Shown: one piece after another, positions 43,904 through 52,511 of the stretch
Position numbering within the stretch: the stretch's first letter is position 1
How the letters are laid out: every line of letters starts with the position of its first letter
Origin: Streptomyces sp. NBC_01314
GTDB lineage: Bacteria > Actinomycetota > Actinomycetes > Streptomycetales > Streptomycetaceae
Direction: 5' to 3'
NCBI RefSeq assembly: GCF_041435215.1
Contig: NZ_CP108394.1
Span: 8,246,001 to 8,310,000, forward strand
Length of the DNA: 64,000 bases
Notes under the pieces: model-generated
Databases searched by the model: none
The model's input: only the letters and a program-made list of their open reading frames with translations
What the model was told of the DNA's origin: nothing
Program-made: the position numbers and the translations under genes

Positions 43904-45265
43904 ATGTCTGTCTCCACTGTTGCCGCCGACCAGTCCGTTTGTGCCCCGCTGCCCGTTCTGGGCCGGGATGTCACCGTCCCGCTCGTCACCGGCGGGGAAG
44001 TCACCTACGCCGCCCTCGACTACGCGGCCAGCGCCCCCGCCCTGCAGCGCGTGTGGGACGACGTGGCGGCGTACGCGCCCTACTACGGCAGCGTCCACCG
44101 CGGCGCCGGCTACCTCTCCCAGCTGTCGACCGACCTCTTCGAGAACGCCCGCAGGACCGTCGCGGAGTTCCTCGACTGCCGGACCGACGACCAGCTGATC
44201 TTCACCCGCTCGACGACGGACTCCCTGAACCTCCTGGCCCAGGCACTCCCCGCCGACTGCCAGGTCTTCGTCTTCGAGACCGAGCACCACGCCTCGCTGC
44301 TGCCCTGGCGGAACGCGCGGGTGACGTACCTGGACGCGCCGCGTACGCACCAGGAGGCCGTGGCCACCCTGGAGACCGCGCTGGCCGACCGCGACCCGAA
44401 CGGGCCGGCGCTGGTGTGTGTCACCGGTGCCTCCAACGTCACCGGGGAGATCTGGCCGGTGGGTGAGCTGTCCGCCGTCGCGCACGCGCACGGCGCGCGG
44501 ATCGTGCTCGACGCGGCCCAGCTCGCACCCCACCACTCCGTCTCCGTAAGGGAGTTGGACGTGGACTGGGTCGCCTTCTCGGGGCACAAGCTGTACGCCC
44601 CGTTCGGGGCCGGCGTGCTCGCCGGGCGCGCCGACTGGCTGCGCGAAGCCGACCCCTACCTCGCGGGCGGCGGCGCCTCCCGCAAGGTGACCCGGCGTAC
44701 GGACGGGGGCGTGGACGTCGAGTGGCACGAGACCGCCGCCCGCCACGAGGCCGGCTCGCCGAACGTCATCGGCGCCTACTCCATCGCCTCCGCCTGCAGG
44801 GCCCTCACCGAGGCCGGGTTCGACACGCTGGTCGCCAGGGAGCGGTATCTGATCGACGCCGTACGGGCCGGACTCGCCGAGGTGCCCGAGGTGCGGATCC
44901 TCTCCCTCTTCGGGGACGACGCCCCGCGCGTCGGCGTCCTCTCCTTCGTCGTCGAGGGCTGGAACAGCTCCCACTTCGCCGCCGCGCTCTCCGCCGAGTA
45001 CGGCATCGGCGTACGCGACGGGCTCTTCTGCGCCCACCCCCTCGTCCGCACCCTCCTCGGCAGCGACCCGCAGACCCAGGGCGAGTGCGGCGCCCCCGAG
45101 GCCGCGCCCGGCGAGCGGTCCCTCAACGCGATCCGGGTGAGCTTCGGCGCGGGCACCCCCGACGAGCACGTGGAGCGGTTCGTGGGCGCGGTGAAGGAGC
45201 TCGTGCGGGACGGCGCGCAGTGGAACTACCGTACGGAGGACGGCCGTTGCGTCCCGGCGGTCTGA
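43904..45265 (+). CDS. Class V aminotransferase (cysteine desulfurase / selenocysteine lyase-like)
   Basis: 453-aa PLP enzyme. Features: LDYAASAPALQRVWDDVAAY, HRGAGYLSQLSTDLFENARRTVAEFL, FTRSTTDSLNLLAQALP, the His pair FETEHHASLLPW, VTGASNVTGEIWPV, DAAQLAPHH and the PLP lysine in WVAFSGHKLYAPFGAGVL. The C-terminal part has one candidate reactive Cys in RDGLFCAHPLVR. It is closer to Csd/SufS-like proteins than to true aminotransferases. Control by a SAM-IV riboswitch points to sulfur amino acid metabolism. ATG 43904 follows GGGAG. Confidence 0.88.
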   Translation: MSVSTVAADQSVCAPLPVLGRDVTVPLVTGGEVTYAALDYAASAPALQRVWDDVAAYAPYYGSVHRGAGYLSQLSTDLFENARRTVAEFLDCRTDDQLIFTRSTTDSLNLLAQALPADCQVFVFETEHHASLLPWRNARVTYLDAPRTHQEAVATLETALADRDPNGPALVCVTGASNVTGEIWPVGELSAVAHAHGARIVLDAAQLAPHHSVSVRELDVDWVAFSGHKLYAPFGAGVLAGRADWLREADPYLAGGGASRKVTRRTDGGVDVEWHETAARHEAGSPNVIGAYSIASACRALTEAGFDTLVARERYLIDAVRAGLAEVPEVRILSLFGDDAPRVGVLSFVVEGWNSSHFAAALSAEYGIGVRDGLFCAHPLVRTLLGSDPQTQGECGAPEAAPGERSLNAIRVSFGAGTPDEHVERFVGAVKELVRDGAQWNYRTEDGRCVPAV

Positions 45266-45377
45266 CCCCGCCGCCGGACCCGGCCGCGCGGGGAGCCAGG
45301 TCCTGCCGATCGGATCAGGCCTGGGCCGCGGGGCGTGGCACGCACTCCGCCCACTGTCTGAACGGTGCCTGAACGGC

Positions 45378-45419
45378 GTGGGGGGACCCTGGCCGCGTTC
45401 GCGCGGGAGGTACCCCCAC
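45378..45419. repeat. GTGGGGG/CCCCCAC hairpin in the aminotransferase-RAM gene gap
   Basis: GTGGGGG (45378-45384) pairs with CCCCCAC (45413-45419) around an inner GC-rich segment. This form of long G/C-rich hairpin is common between Streptomyces genes and here lies between converging genes. No gene is visible in 45266-45484. Confidence 0.6.
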
Positions 45420-45484
45420 CGCCCCGCTCACCGGCGGTCATCAGGCGGCGCAGCCCGAAACCGGCATGATCCGAACGCCAGGCT

Positions 45485-45766
45485 TCAGCCGTCCAGCCCG
45501 ATGGCGAAGGCGGCCTCGAGGTCGTGCTGCGAGTAGGCGCGGAACGCGACATGCGTGTCCGTCCCCAGCACCCCCGGAATCTTGCTGATGCGGCCGGGGA
45601 TCACGTCCGCGAGGTCCTCGTGCTCCTTCACCCGGACCATGGCGACCAGATCGTACGTACCGGTCACGGAGAACACCTCGGTCACGGATTCGATCGCGGC
45701 GATCGACTCCGCGATCTCCGGAATCCGGTCCACGCTGGTCTTGATGAGCACGATCGCGGTGATCAC
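45485..45766 (-). CDS. Stand-alone RAM (Lrp/AsnC effector-binding) domain protein
   Basis: 93 aa, the ligand-binding half of an Lrp/AsnC regulator with no HTH: MITAIVLIKTSVDRIPEIAESIAAIESVTEVFSVTGTYDLVAMVRVKEHEDL. RAM-only proteins usually oligomerise and bind amino acids, or modulate full-length Lrp proteins. GTG 45766 overlaps the rhomboid gene stop as GTGA, so its translation is coupled to that of the protease. Confidence 0.92.
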   Translation of the reverse strand: MITAIVLIKTSVDRIPEIAESIAAIESVTEVFSVTGTYDLVAMVRVKEHEDLADVIPGRISKIPGVLGTDTHVAFRAYSQHDLEAAFAIGLDG

Positions 45767-46518
45767 GGCTGTTTCTCTCCCTCGGGGGCCGGAGCTGGGA
45801 CGTTCTCTGAGGCGTCCGCTGGCGCAGTCACTCTAGCCCTACGCCCATAACGCCCCCACGCGTAGGCGAACCCCAGTCCGAACCCCACCAGATGCGCCAG
45901 ATAGGCGACGCCCGGCCCCGAGGTCTGCCGCCCCGCGGCCAGCCACTGCAGGCTCACCCAGAACGGCAGGGTCACCCACGCCGGAAACCGCAGTGGGAGG
46001 AAGAGGAGGAACGGCAGGAGGCTCGTCACCCGCGCCCCGGGGAACAGGAAGAGGAACGAGCCGAGGACCGCGGAGATCGCCCCCGACGCGCCGACCAGCG
46101 ACTGCGGCGACCCGGCGTGTGCCGCCGCGTACGCCACCAGCGCGAGATAGCCGCAGCCCACGTAGAAGAGGGCGAACTCCACATGACCCATGCGTTCCTC
46201 GGCCATCGCCCCGAAGACGAAGAGGAAGAGCATGTTGCCGAGGAGGTGCAGCCAGCTGCCGTGGACGAACAGTGCGGTGAGGGGGGTGAGCGCGGCGCGC
46301 GGGGTGCCGCCGAAGAGTCCGTCGGGGACGACACCCCAGCGGCGGAAGTACGCCCGCTGCGCGGCGAGCAGCTCGTCCCCGGTGCCGTACACGGGGTTGA
46401 AGCCGGCCGCCGGTCCGATCAGGAAGATCGCACAGCAGACGGCGATCAGCCCGTATGTCACCGGTGCCGACTCGTTTCGTACGGCCCGCGCGGCCGAGGT
46501 GCTCCACTTGCCGATCAC
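45763..46518 (-). CDS. Rhomboid-family intramembrane serine protease
   Basis: 251 aa with six or seven TMs. Catalytic Ser145 is in LVGASGAISAVLGS and His209 in YLAHLVGFGLGFAYAWG; the oxyanion-site HLLGNMLFLFVFG contains Asn95. The loop 1 segment with FNPVYG is also family-like. It cleaves substrates within or near the membrane; no substrate is suggested by the context. GTG 46518 has no ribosome site and may be leaderless. It overlaps the RAM gene by 4 bp. Confidence 0.92.
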   Translation of the reverse strand: MIGKWSTSAARAVRNESAPVTYGLIAVCCAIFLIGPAAGFNPVYGTGDELLAAQRAYFRRWGVVPDGLFGGTPRAALTPLTALFVHGSWLHLLGNMLFLFVFGAMAEERMGHVEFALFYVGCGYLALVAYAAAHAGSPQSLVGASGAISAVLGSFLFLFPGARVTSLLPFLLFLPLRFPAWVTLPFWVSLQWLAAGRQTSGPGVAYLAHLVGFGLGFAYAWGRYGRRARVTAPADASENVPAPAPEGEKQP

Positions 46519-46716
46519 TAACAGAGCATGACGTAACAGGACTCACCGGCACAGACCGCCTCGCCGCCGGTCACGGACGGCCTCGCCGCCGGGGGCAATC
46601 GGCGGCGCCGCCGCAGGCGAACGGGCGTCCGGTACCGGTCAGGCCGTAGGGTTACGAGCCATACGCACCGGTACGCCGGCGCTTCACCGAGACTGGAAGA
46701 AGGAAGAGCAGCCACG

Positions 46717-46956
46717 ATGACGGTTCCCCTGCCGACGGACACGACCCGCTGGCGCTGCACGCTCTGTGGCAACCTCACGCGGTTCGACGTGACCCGCTCG
46801 TCGAAGGTCGTCGAGTACGTTCACCTCGATCTCGCCGGGCAGCCCAAGGTCGAGGAGCGCGACGTGGTCAGTGAGACCATCGAGTCGGTGCGCTGCCGCT
46901 GGTGCAACGCCGTGGACCAGGTGGAACTCGTGGACAGGCCGGGCGCCGGCTCCTGA
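46717..46956 (+). CDS. Small zinc-ribbon protein (79 aa)
   Basis: Two Cys pairs, CTLCG near the start (about residues 14-17) and CRWC near 60-63, give a four-Cys zinc site. The spacer includes RFDVTRSSKVVEYVHLDLAG. It is conserved in Streptomyces with no known role; zinc-ribbon proteins of this size often bind nucleic acid or partner proteins. ATG 46717 is preceded by GGAAGAG. It is followed by a hairpin repeat and the NYN-domain gene in the same direction. Confidence 0.85.
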   Translation: MTVPLPTDTTRWRCTLCGNLTRFDVTRSSKVVEYVHLDLAGQPKVEERDVVSETIESVRCRWCNAVDQVELVDRPGAGS

Positions 46957-46960
46957 GGAC

Positions 46961-47004
46961 GGGGGTCCCCCCGCTCGAGCGAAGTCGAGAGTGGGGAGGG
47001 CCCC
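46961..47004 (+). repeat. CCCCC-GCTCGAG hairpin repeat between zinc-ribbon and NYN genes
   Basis: A GGGGGTCCCCCC stretch followed by GCTCGA, GCGAAG, TCGAG and GTGGGGAGGGCCCC. It folds into an interrupted hairpin of a kind often seen between Streptomyces genes. It may attenuate read-through from the 79-aa gene. Confidence 0.6.
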
Positions 47005-47026
47005 GCTGAGAAATGGGGTGTGACGG

Positions 47027-48370
47027 ATGGTGGAGAGCGCAGGCGGGGGGCCGGGCGACGGTACCGCTGAGGTGCTCGACCGTCCGCTGCCCGAGGGCGT
47101 CCGCAAGCGGGTCGTGCAGATCGTCTCCGACGGCTTCGGCGGACTGACCGTCGCCGAACTGCCCGCACAGCTCAGGCAGTATGCCCGGTTCACCCCGAAT
47201 CGCCGGGTGAGGTTCGCCGGGAACGCGATGGCGGCCGCCGTGGAGAGCGACACGCTGTTCAGACAGCGGATCGGGGAGCGGTTCCGGGAGGCCCACCCGG
47301 AGCTGGCCGGCGCCCTCGACACGGGCGCGCCGCCCCCGGCCGCGGATCCGCTGGACGTGGCGGCCGCGGCCTACGTGCTGCGCCCCACGGGCTGGGTGAA
47401 GCTGGTCGCCGCCGCCGGTGAGGAGGCCCTGCGGGCGGACGCCGAGCGGGTCGACGAGGAGAGCCGGGCCGAGCTGGAGCGGCTGCGGGAACAGCTCGCC
47501 GAGGCCCGCGGCCATACGAAGGCCGAGACGGAACGGCTGCGCGCGGAGCTGGAGTCGGTCAAGAAGGAGGCCGATTCGATGCACCGCAAGCTCCGGGCCG
47601 CCCTCAGCGACGTCAAGCGTGGCGAGGCCGCCCTGCGCAAGCTGCACGCCGAGATGGAGACCGTACGCGCCGAGAGCCACGCCCAGGTGTCCGCCGCCGA
47701 GAGCGAGAGCCGGCGGGTCAAGGCCCGGCTCGGTGAGGCGGAGGCCGCCCTGGAGGCCGCCCGGCGGGCCGCCCGCGAGGGCCGCAGCGTCGAGGACATG
47801 CGCGTACGGCTGCTGCTGGACACCGTGCTGGAGGCGGCCCAGGGGCTGCGGCGGGAGCTGGCGCTGCCGCCGGTCTCCGTACGGCCCGCCGAGACCGTCG
47901 ACGCGGTCGAGCCGGGGCGGATGACCCCGAAGGACATCGCCGCCCGCGCGCTGTCGGAGAACGACCCGGCGATCCTGGACCAGTTGCTGGCGCTGCCGCA
48001 GGCGCATCTCGTCGTCGACGGCTACAACGTCACCAAGACCGGCTATCCGCAGATGCCGCTGGAGAAGCAGCGGCTGCGGCTCCTCGGGCAGCTCTCCCAG
48101 CTCGCCGCGCAGACCGGCGCCGAGGTCACCTGTGTCTTCGACGGGGCCGAGCTGGCCGCGCCGGTGCTGCTCGCGCCGCCGCGCGGGGTGCGGGTGCTGT
48201 TCTCCAAGCCGGGTGTCACCGCCGACGAGTTGATCCGCCAGCTGGTGCGCGCCGAGCCGCCCGGCCGGCCGGTCATCGTCGCCTCCACCGACCGTGAGGT
48301 GGCCGACGGGATCGCCAAGGCGGGGGCCCGCCCGGTGGCGTCCGTGGTGCTCCTCAAGCGTCTTTCGTGA
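47027..48370 (+). CDS. NYN-domain (PIN-like) RNA-binding/nuclease protein
   Basis: 447 aa. The N-terminal 100 residues form a helical domain (VRKRVVQIVSDGFGGLTVAELPAQLRQYARFTPNRR). A long coiled-coil follows (about 135-260, rich in Glu, Arg, Ala). The NYN/YacP-like domain comes last: HLVVDGYNVTKTGYP, TCVFDGAE, KPGVTADELIRQLV and VIVASTDREVADGI. The aspartates in these motifs are the expected metal site of PIN-like RNases. The RNA target is unknown. ATG 47027. The coiled-coil between two globular ends suggests an elongated dimer. Confidence 0.88.
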   Translation: MVESAGGGPGDGTAEVLDRPLPEGVRKRVVQIVSDGFGGLTVAELPAQLRQYARFTPNRRVRFAGNAMAAAVESDTLFRQRIGERFREAHPELAGALDTGAPPPAADPLDVAAAAYVLRPTGWVKLVAAAGEEALRADAERVDEESRAELERLREQLAEARGHTKAETERLRAELESVKKEADSMHRKLRAALSDVKRGEAALRKLHAEMETVRAESHAQVSAAESESRRVKARLGEAEAALEAARRAAREGRSVEDMRVRLLLDTVLEAAQGLRRELALPPVSVRPAETVDAVEPGRMTPKDIAARALSENDPAILDQLLALPQAHLVVDGYNVTKTGYPQMPLEKQRLRLLGQLSQLAAQTGAEVTCVFDGAELAAPVLLAPPRGVRVLFSKPGVTADELIRQLVRAEPPGRPVIVASTDREVADGIAKAGARPVASVVLLKRLS

Positions 48371-48521
48371 CCCTTGGGTACGGTCCGCCGCAACAGTAAC
48401 GAACAGGCGCTATGACCGAATTGGCAGAAATGTTGCGCAACGTAGCGTCAACCGAGCATTACCGCATGTGCGTTGAGTGTAAATTGTGCGCCGTGGGGCG
48501 GGATTTTTCCTGTGGGGGATT

Positions 48522-48550
48522 TGAAGTGATCACCATTAGGTCACTAGGGT
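48522..48550 (+). promoter_or_regulatory. Putative promoter of the first NlpC/P60 gene
   Basis: TTGAAG (48522-48527) and TAGGGT (48545-48550) are spaced by 17 bp, a good sigma-70 (HrdB-like) pattern. A GTGATCAC palindrome (48527-48534) begins at the -35. The start would be near 48557, leaving a leader of about 70 nt. The whole 259-bp gap 48371-48629 is AT-richer than average; I see no recognisable riboswitch in it. Confidence 0.5.
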
Positions 48551-48629
48551 CTGGGCTCAAACCTCTGAACGGGTGATCGTCGCCGGAGTCCCCGCCGGCC
48601 GGTCGCTCACATGAAGGAGTTCACCTACC

Positions 48630-49667
48630 GTGGCGTCCCACCGTCGACCGAAGCAGCCGAGCCGTGCGCGTGTGACCGTGCTCACGACTGCCGCCGCCGC
48701 TGCCGTGGCCCTGAGCTCGCAGGCCGCCAACGCCGCGCCCGCGGAGAAGCCGAGCAAGGACGAGGTCAAGGCCAAGGTCCACAAGCTCTACGAGGACGCC
48801 GGGCGGGCCACCGACAAGCTCAACGGGGCCGAGGAGAAGCAGGAGAAGCTCGAGAAGGAGATCTCCGCGATCCAGGACAACGTCGCCAAGGGTCAGGAAG
48901 ACCTCAACGAGCTGCGTGAGGGCATAGGCCTGGCGGCCAGCGCCCAGTACCGCTCGGGCGGCATCGACTCCTCGATCCAGCTCTTCCTCTCCGCGGACCC
49001 GGACGACTACCTGGACAAGGCCGCCACGCTCGACCAGCTGACCAGCCAGCAGGTCGAGTCGCTGAAGAAGGTCCAGGAGAAGCAGCGCACGCTCGCGCAG
49101 CAGCGCCAGGAGGCCACGGAGAAGCTGGAGGACCTCGCGGACACCCGCGAGACCCTGGCCGAGAAAAAGAAGGAAGTCCAGAGCAAGCTTGCCGCGGCGA
49201 ACAAGCTCCTCAACTCCCTGACGGCCGAGGAGAAGGCCGACCTGGACGAGCAGGAGACCCGCGCCAGCCGCGACGCCGGGGAACGCGTCGACCTGGGCAA
49301 CGAGGTGGCCGCCTCCGATCGCGGTGCCGCCGCTCTCGCCGCCGCCGCCACCCAGGAAGGCAAGCCGTACGTCTCCGGTGGCAGCGGCCCCAACTCCTAC
49401 GACTGCTCCGGGCTGACCCAGTGGGCCTACGCCCAGGCCGGTGTGTCGATCACCCGGACCACGTACACGCAGGCGAACGACGGCCCCCGGATCGGCCGCG
49501 GCGAACTCATGCCGGGCGACCTGGTCTTCTTCAACGACCTGGGTCACGTCGGTCTCTACGCGGGCAACGGCATGGTCCTGCACGCTCCGTACCCGGGCAA
49601 GAACGTCCGCTACGAGTCGATGAGCACCATCGGCACCTTCCAGTTCGGTGTCCGCATCGGCGGATGA
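48630..49667 (+). CDS. Secreted NlpC/P60 peptidoglycan endopeptidase, copy 1
   Basis: 345 aa. A Sec signal (VTVLTTAAAAAVALSSQAANAAPA) is followed by a long coiled-coil (about 42-215, Lys/Glu-rich) and the NlpC/P60 catalytic domain. Catalytic Cys259 lies in SYDCSGLTQWAY, His306 in LGHVGLY and the third polar residue at His318 in LHAPYPG. It hydrolyses the D-Glu-diaminopimelate bond in stem peptides; the coiled-coil probably regulates access, as in mycobacterial RipA-type proteins. GTG 48630 with GAAGGAG 11 nt upstream. A paralogue lies just downstream. Confidence 0.94.
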   Translation: MASHRRPKQPSRARVTVLTTAAAAAVALSSQAANAAPAEKPSKDEVKAKVHKLYEDAGRATDKLNGAEEKQEKLEKEISAIQDNVAKGQEDLNELREGIGLAASAQYRSGGIDSSIQLFLSADPDDYLDKAATLDQLTSQQVESLKKVQEKQRTLAQQRQEATEKLEDLADTRETLAEKKKEVQSKLAAANKLLNSLTAEEKADLDEQETRASRDAGERVDLGNEVAASDRGAAALAAAATQEGKPYVSGGSGPNSYDCSGLTQWAYAQAGVSITRTTYTQANDGPRIGRGELMPGDLVFFNDLGHVGLYAGNGMVLHAPYPGKNVRYESMSTIGTFQFGVRIGG

Positions 49668-49683
49668 CACCCGCACCGGCTTG

Positions 49684-49724
49684 AACAGGACTGATCGTCA
49701 CACCGTGTGACGATCAGTTCTGTT
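49684..49724 (+). terminator. Classical intrinsic terminator with U-tract
   Basis: A 19-bp stem (49684-49702 with 49706-49724, one G-U pair, CCG loop) is followed by a T-rich TGTTTTTCTT overlapping its base. U-tract terminators are uncommon in such GC-rich genomes. It ends the first NlpC/P60 gene cleanly. Confidence 0.92.
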
Positions 49725-49981
49725 TTTCTTCAAGATCAGGACACCGCACCGCCCGAACGGGCGAATTTCCGCACCTCGTGCTGACCCCTTTCCCCGCTGG
49801 TGACCTGGGCACCGGGCCTGAGGTCACGCTGTGTGGCCGCGGAGGTCTTTGGCCGGGACACGGTCGCGCGGCTACTGTCGGCCGCGCTTCCCTCACTCGC
49901 CGTGAGTGCACCCCGGACCGGGGTCGCCGCCGCGGACCCGAGGGAGGGCCCTGTCCACCGTCGAAGGGAGTGCGGCTTCCC

Positions 49982-51013
49982 GTGGTGTCCCACAGTCGCC
50001 TTGTACCGTCCGGGTTCGACCGGGGCGCTGCCGCCGCCCTCGGTGTGCTGTCCGCCGCTGCCGCCGCCCTCGGCGCCATCCCCGCCCAGTCGGCCGCCGC
50101 CGCGCCGCACGACAAGACCCGGGCCGAGGTGGACCGGCTGTACGAGGAGGCCGAGCGGGCCACCGAGGCCTACAACAAGGCCGACGAGCGCGCCGACGAG
50201 CTGCGCGACCAGGTCGGCATCGCGCAGGACTCCATCGCCCGGCAGCAGGACCGCATCAACGTCATGCGGGAGTCGCTGGGTTCGCTCGCGGGTGCCCAGT
50301 ACCGCTCCGGCGGCGTCGACCCGTCGATCGCCCTGCTGTTCTCCGACGATCCGGACGACTACCTCGACACGGCAGCCGCCCTGTACCGCATCAACGCGCA
50401 CCAGGCGGGCGAACTCCACGACCTCCGGCAGGCCATGCGCGACCTCTCCCAGAACCGCGCGGAGGCCGGTGGCAAGCTCGCCGAGCTGGAGAAGAGCCGC
50501 AAGGCCGTCGCCCAGCACAAGCGGGCCGTCGAGGGGAAGCTCGCGGCGGCCCGGCGGTTGCTCGACTCCCTCCCGGACGAGGAGCGCGCCGAGTACGACC
50601 GCGCCTCCCGTTCCACCGGCTCCGGCCGGACCGACATGCCCGACCTCGCCGGCGCCGCCGCCCCCAACGGCCGCGCCGCCGCCGCTGTCGCCGCCGCCCG
50701 CTCCGCCCTCGGCAAGCCGTACGTGTGGGGCTCCAGCGGCCCCGACGGCTTCGACTGCTCGGGTCTCATGGTCTGGTCGTACGGACAGGCCGGCGTGGGC
50801 CTGCCGCGTACCTCGCAGGCCCAGCGGTATGCCGGCACCCAGGTCCCGCTCTCCCAGGCCCAGCCCGGCGACCTCGTCACCTACCGGGCCGACGCCAGCC
50901 ATGTCGGCATGTACGCGGGCAACGGCCAGGTCATTCACGCCCCCTACCCCGGTGCCCCGGTCCGCTACGACCCCGTCGGCATGATGCCGATCACGTCGGT
51001 CACCCGCCCCTGA
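49982..51013 (+). CDS. Secreted NlpC/P60 peptidoglycan endopeptidase, copy 2
   Basis: 343 aa, a paralogue of the preceding protein with the same plan: Ala-rich signal peptide (AAAALGVLSAAAAALGAIPAQSAAAA), coiled-coil with the shared AQYRSGG and DPDDYLDTAAAL stretches, and a catalytic domain with FDCSGLMVWSYGQ (Cys259), SHVGMYAG (His307) and VIHAPYPGAPVRYD. The start is one of two adjacent GTG codons at 49982 and 49985; AAGGGAG lies about 12 nt upstream. Longer upstream frames are not coding-like. A hairpin follows the stop. Confidence 0.92.
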   Translation: MVSHSRLVPSGFDRGAAAALGVLSAAAAALGAIPAQSAAAAPHDKTRAEVDRLYEEAERATEAYNKADERADELRDQVGIAQDSIARQQDRINVMRESLGSLAGAQYRSGGVDPSIALLFSDDPDDYLDTAAALYRINAHQAGELHDLRQAMRDLSQNRAEAGGKLAELEKSRKAVAQHKRAVEGKLAAARRLLDSLPDEERAEYDRASRSTGSGRTDMPDLAGAAAPNGRAAAAVAAARSALGKPYVWGSSGPDGFDCSGLMVWSYGQAGVGLPRTSQAQRYAGTQVPLSQAQPGDLVTYRADASHVGMYAGNGQVIHAPYPGAPVRYDPVGMMPITSVTRP

Positions 51014-51020
51014 CCGCCGC

Positions 51021-51054
51021 CGGGTCCCGGCCCTCGCGGGGCGGTCGGGACCCG
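51021..51054 (+). terminator. Hairpin after the second NlpC/P60 gene
   Basis: CGGGTCCCG (51021-51029) and CGGGACCCG (51046-51054) form a 9-bp stem with a 16-nt loop, 7 bp after the stop codon. Confidence 0.7.
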
Positions 51055-51099
51055 GGCCGCCCTGCCGTTCGGCGACACGGCCCCCGTACGATCGGGAAC

Positions 51100-52413
51100 G
51101 TGGCTGGTCGAAGGCGCACCACGTGTGTCCGGCCCGGGGCTGTCCCGGGCCGCGGAAGTGTTCCCTCGGTGGTCGCGGTTCCCTCGGCGGTCGCGCTCGC
51201 ACTCGCCCTTCTCGTCGGCTGCGGCGGCAACGCGGCGCCCGACGAGGCCCGCGCCGACGTGCGGCGGATGCTCGACCGGCGGGCCTCGGCGGTCCTGGAG
51301 CGGGACGGGACGGCGTACCGCGCCACCGAGGCGCCGGCATCCACGGTCGCTGGCCAACTGGCCACCGGGGCTGCCGAGTTCGCGAACCTCCGCAGCCTGC
51401 CGCTCTCCTCCTGGTCGTACGACCTCACCGCCTTCCACCGCTCCGGCGACCGGGCCACGGCCGAGGCGGCCCTCCGCTACCGGATACGCGGCTACGACAA
51501 GGCGCCCGTCACCGCCGTACGGACACTGACCCTCGTCCGGGACGACGACGGGGCGTGGCGGGTCGCCGCCGACGAGCCCTCGAAGGAGGGCACCGAACAG
51601 CTGTGGGAGCAGGGGCGGATTCGGGCTGTGCGCGGGGAGCGGAGCCTGGTGCTGGGGGTCGGGTGGCCGACGCAGGCCCTGCGGGAGTACGCCGGGCTGG
51701 CGGACCGGGCCGTGCCCGCCGTGACGGAGGCGTGGGGCGAGGAGTGGGCCCGGCGGGTCCTGGTCGTCGTGCCGGAGTCGCTGGAGGAGATGGCGGGGCT
51801 GCTGGGGGCGCCCGCGTCCGGGTACCGGGGGATCGCGGCGGTCACCACCGGCGAGGTGAGCCAAGTGAACGGGGCGTCCTCCGGGACAGCGGCCGGGGGA
51901 GGCACGGCGAAGGCGCCGGCGGACCGGATCGTCGTCAACCCCGACGCGTACGCCGTCCTGGGCGGCCTCGGCAAGCAGGTCGTCCTCACCCACGAGACGA
52001 CCCACGTCGCCACCCGCGCCCATACCGCCGCCGCCACCCCTCTCTGGCTCTCCGAGGGCTACGCGGACTGGGTCGGCTACCGCACGACCGGCCGCACGGT
52101 CCCCGAGGTGGCCCCCGAACTGCGGCGTGCCGTCGCCGAGGGCCGGGCCCCGGCCGCCCTGCCCGCCGACTCCGACTTCGGCTTCTCCGACGACTCGGGC
52201 AAGCTCGCCCAGGCCTACGAGAGCGGCTGGCTGGCCTGCCGCCTGATCGCCGACGACTGGGGGGAGGCACGCCTCGACGCCTTCTACCGGACCGTCGGCG
52301 CACACGGGAAGCGGGCCGGGGCGGTGGAGGGCGCGCTGAAGGAGGTCCTGGGCACGACGGTCGACGAGTTCACCGAGCGGTGGCGGGAGTACGTGCGGGA
52401 TCGGCTGGGCTGA
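51100..52413 (+). CDS. Lipoprotein with gluzincin-type metallopeptidase motif
   Basis: 437 aa. The signal ends in ALALALLVGC with lipobox Cys41. A domain of about 150 residues (NTF2/SnoaL-like in feel, DDDGAWRVAADEP) precedes a catalytic part with HETTHVATRAH (His298, Glu299, His302) and SEGYADW (Glu319). This HExxH-16-E spacing fits gluzincins of the M1/M4-like clan. It would act outside the membrane on unknown protein substrates. GTG 51100 is chosen because the lipoprotein signal then starts properly; the same frame is open further up over the NlpC gene but there it is a shadow. Confidence 0.82.
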   Translation: MAGRRRTTCVRPGAVPGRGSVPSVVAVPSAVALALALLVGCGGNAAPDEARADVRRMLDRRASAVLERDGTAYRATEAPASTVAGQLATGAAEFANLRSLPLSSWSYDLTAFHRSGDRATAEAALRYRIRGYDKAPVTAVRTLTLVRDDDGAWRVAADEPSKEGTEQLWEQGRIRAVRGERSLVLGVGWPTQALREYAGLADRAVPAVTEAWGEEWARRVLVVVPESLEEMAGLLGAPASGYRGIAAVTTGEVSQVNGASSGTAAGGGTAKAPADRIVVNPDAYAVLGGLGKQVVLTHETTHVATRAHTAAATPLWLSEGYADWVGYRTTGRTVPEVAPELRRAVAEGRAPAALPADSDFGFSDDSGKLAQAYESGWLACRLIADDWGEARLDAFYRTVGAHGKRAGAVEGALKEVLGTTVDEFTERWREYVRDRLG

Positions 52414-52447
52414 GCCGCGGGGGCGGAACGGCCCGAAGGGCCGTCCA

Positions 52448-52470
52448 GAGGCGCGGGGAACCGCGCGAAG
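52448..52470 (+). repeat. GC-rich dispersed repeat between metallopeptidase and GT87 genes
   Basis: AGAGGCGCGGGGAACCGCGC then GAAG, a variant with AGAGG in place of AGGGG. A GGCCCGAAGGGCC hairpin lies just before it at about 52430-52442. The two genes converge on this 98-bp gap. Confidence 0.65.
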
Positions 52471-52511
52471 CCCCCACCGGCCCGCGGCCGGCGAACCGAC
52501 CCGCGTGGGGT

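Noticed and set aside
48371..48629. Possible ydaO/c-di-AMP riboswitch before the NlpC/P60 gene
   Set aside because: Such switches control some Streptomyces wall hydrolase genes, but I cannot find the conserved ydaO core here; only a promoter is supported.
49906..51099. Long N-terminal extension of the metallopeptidase over the second NlpC/P60 gene
   Set aside because: The open frame is a shadow; a lipoprotein signal starts at 51100 and the overlapped frame codes for a clear NlpC/P60 enzyme.
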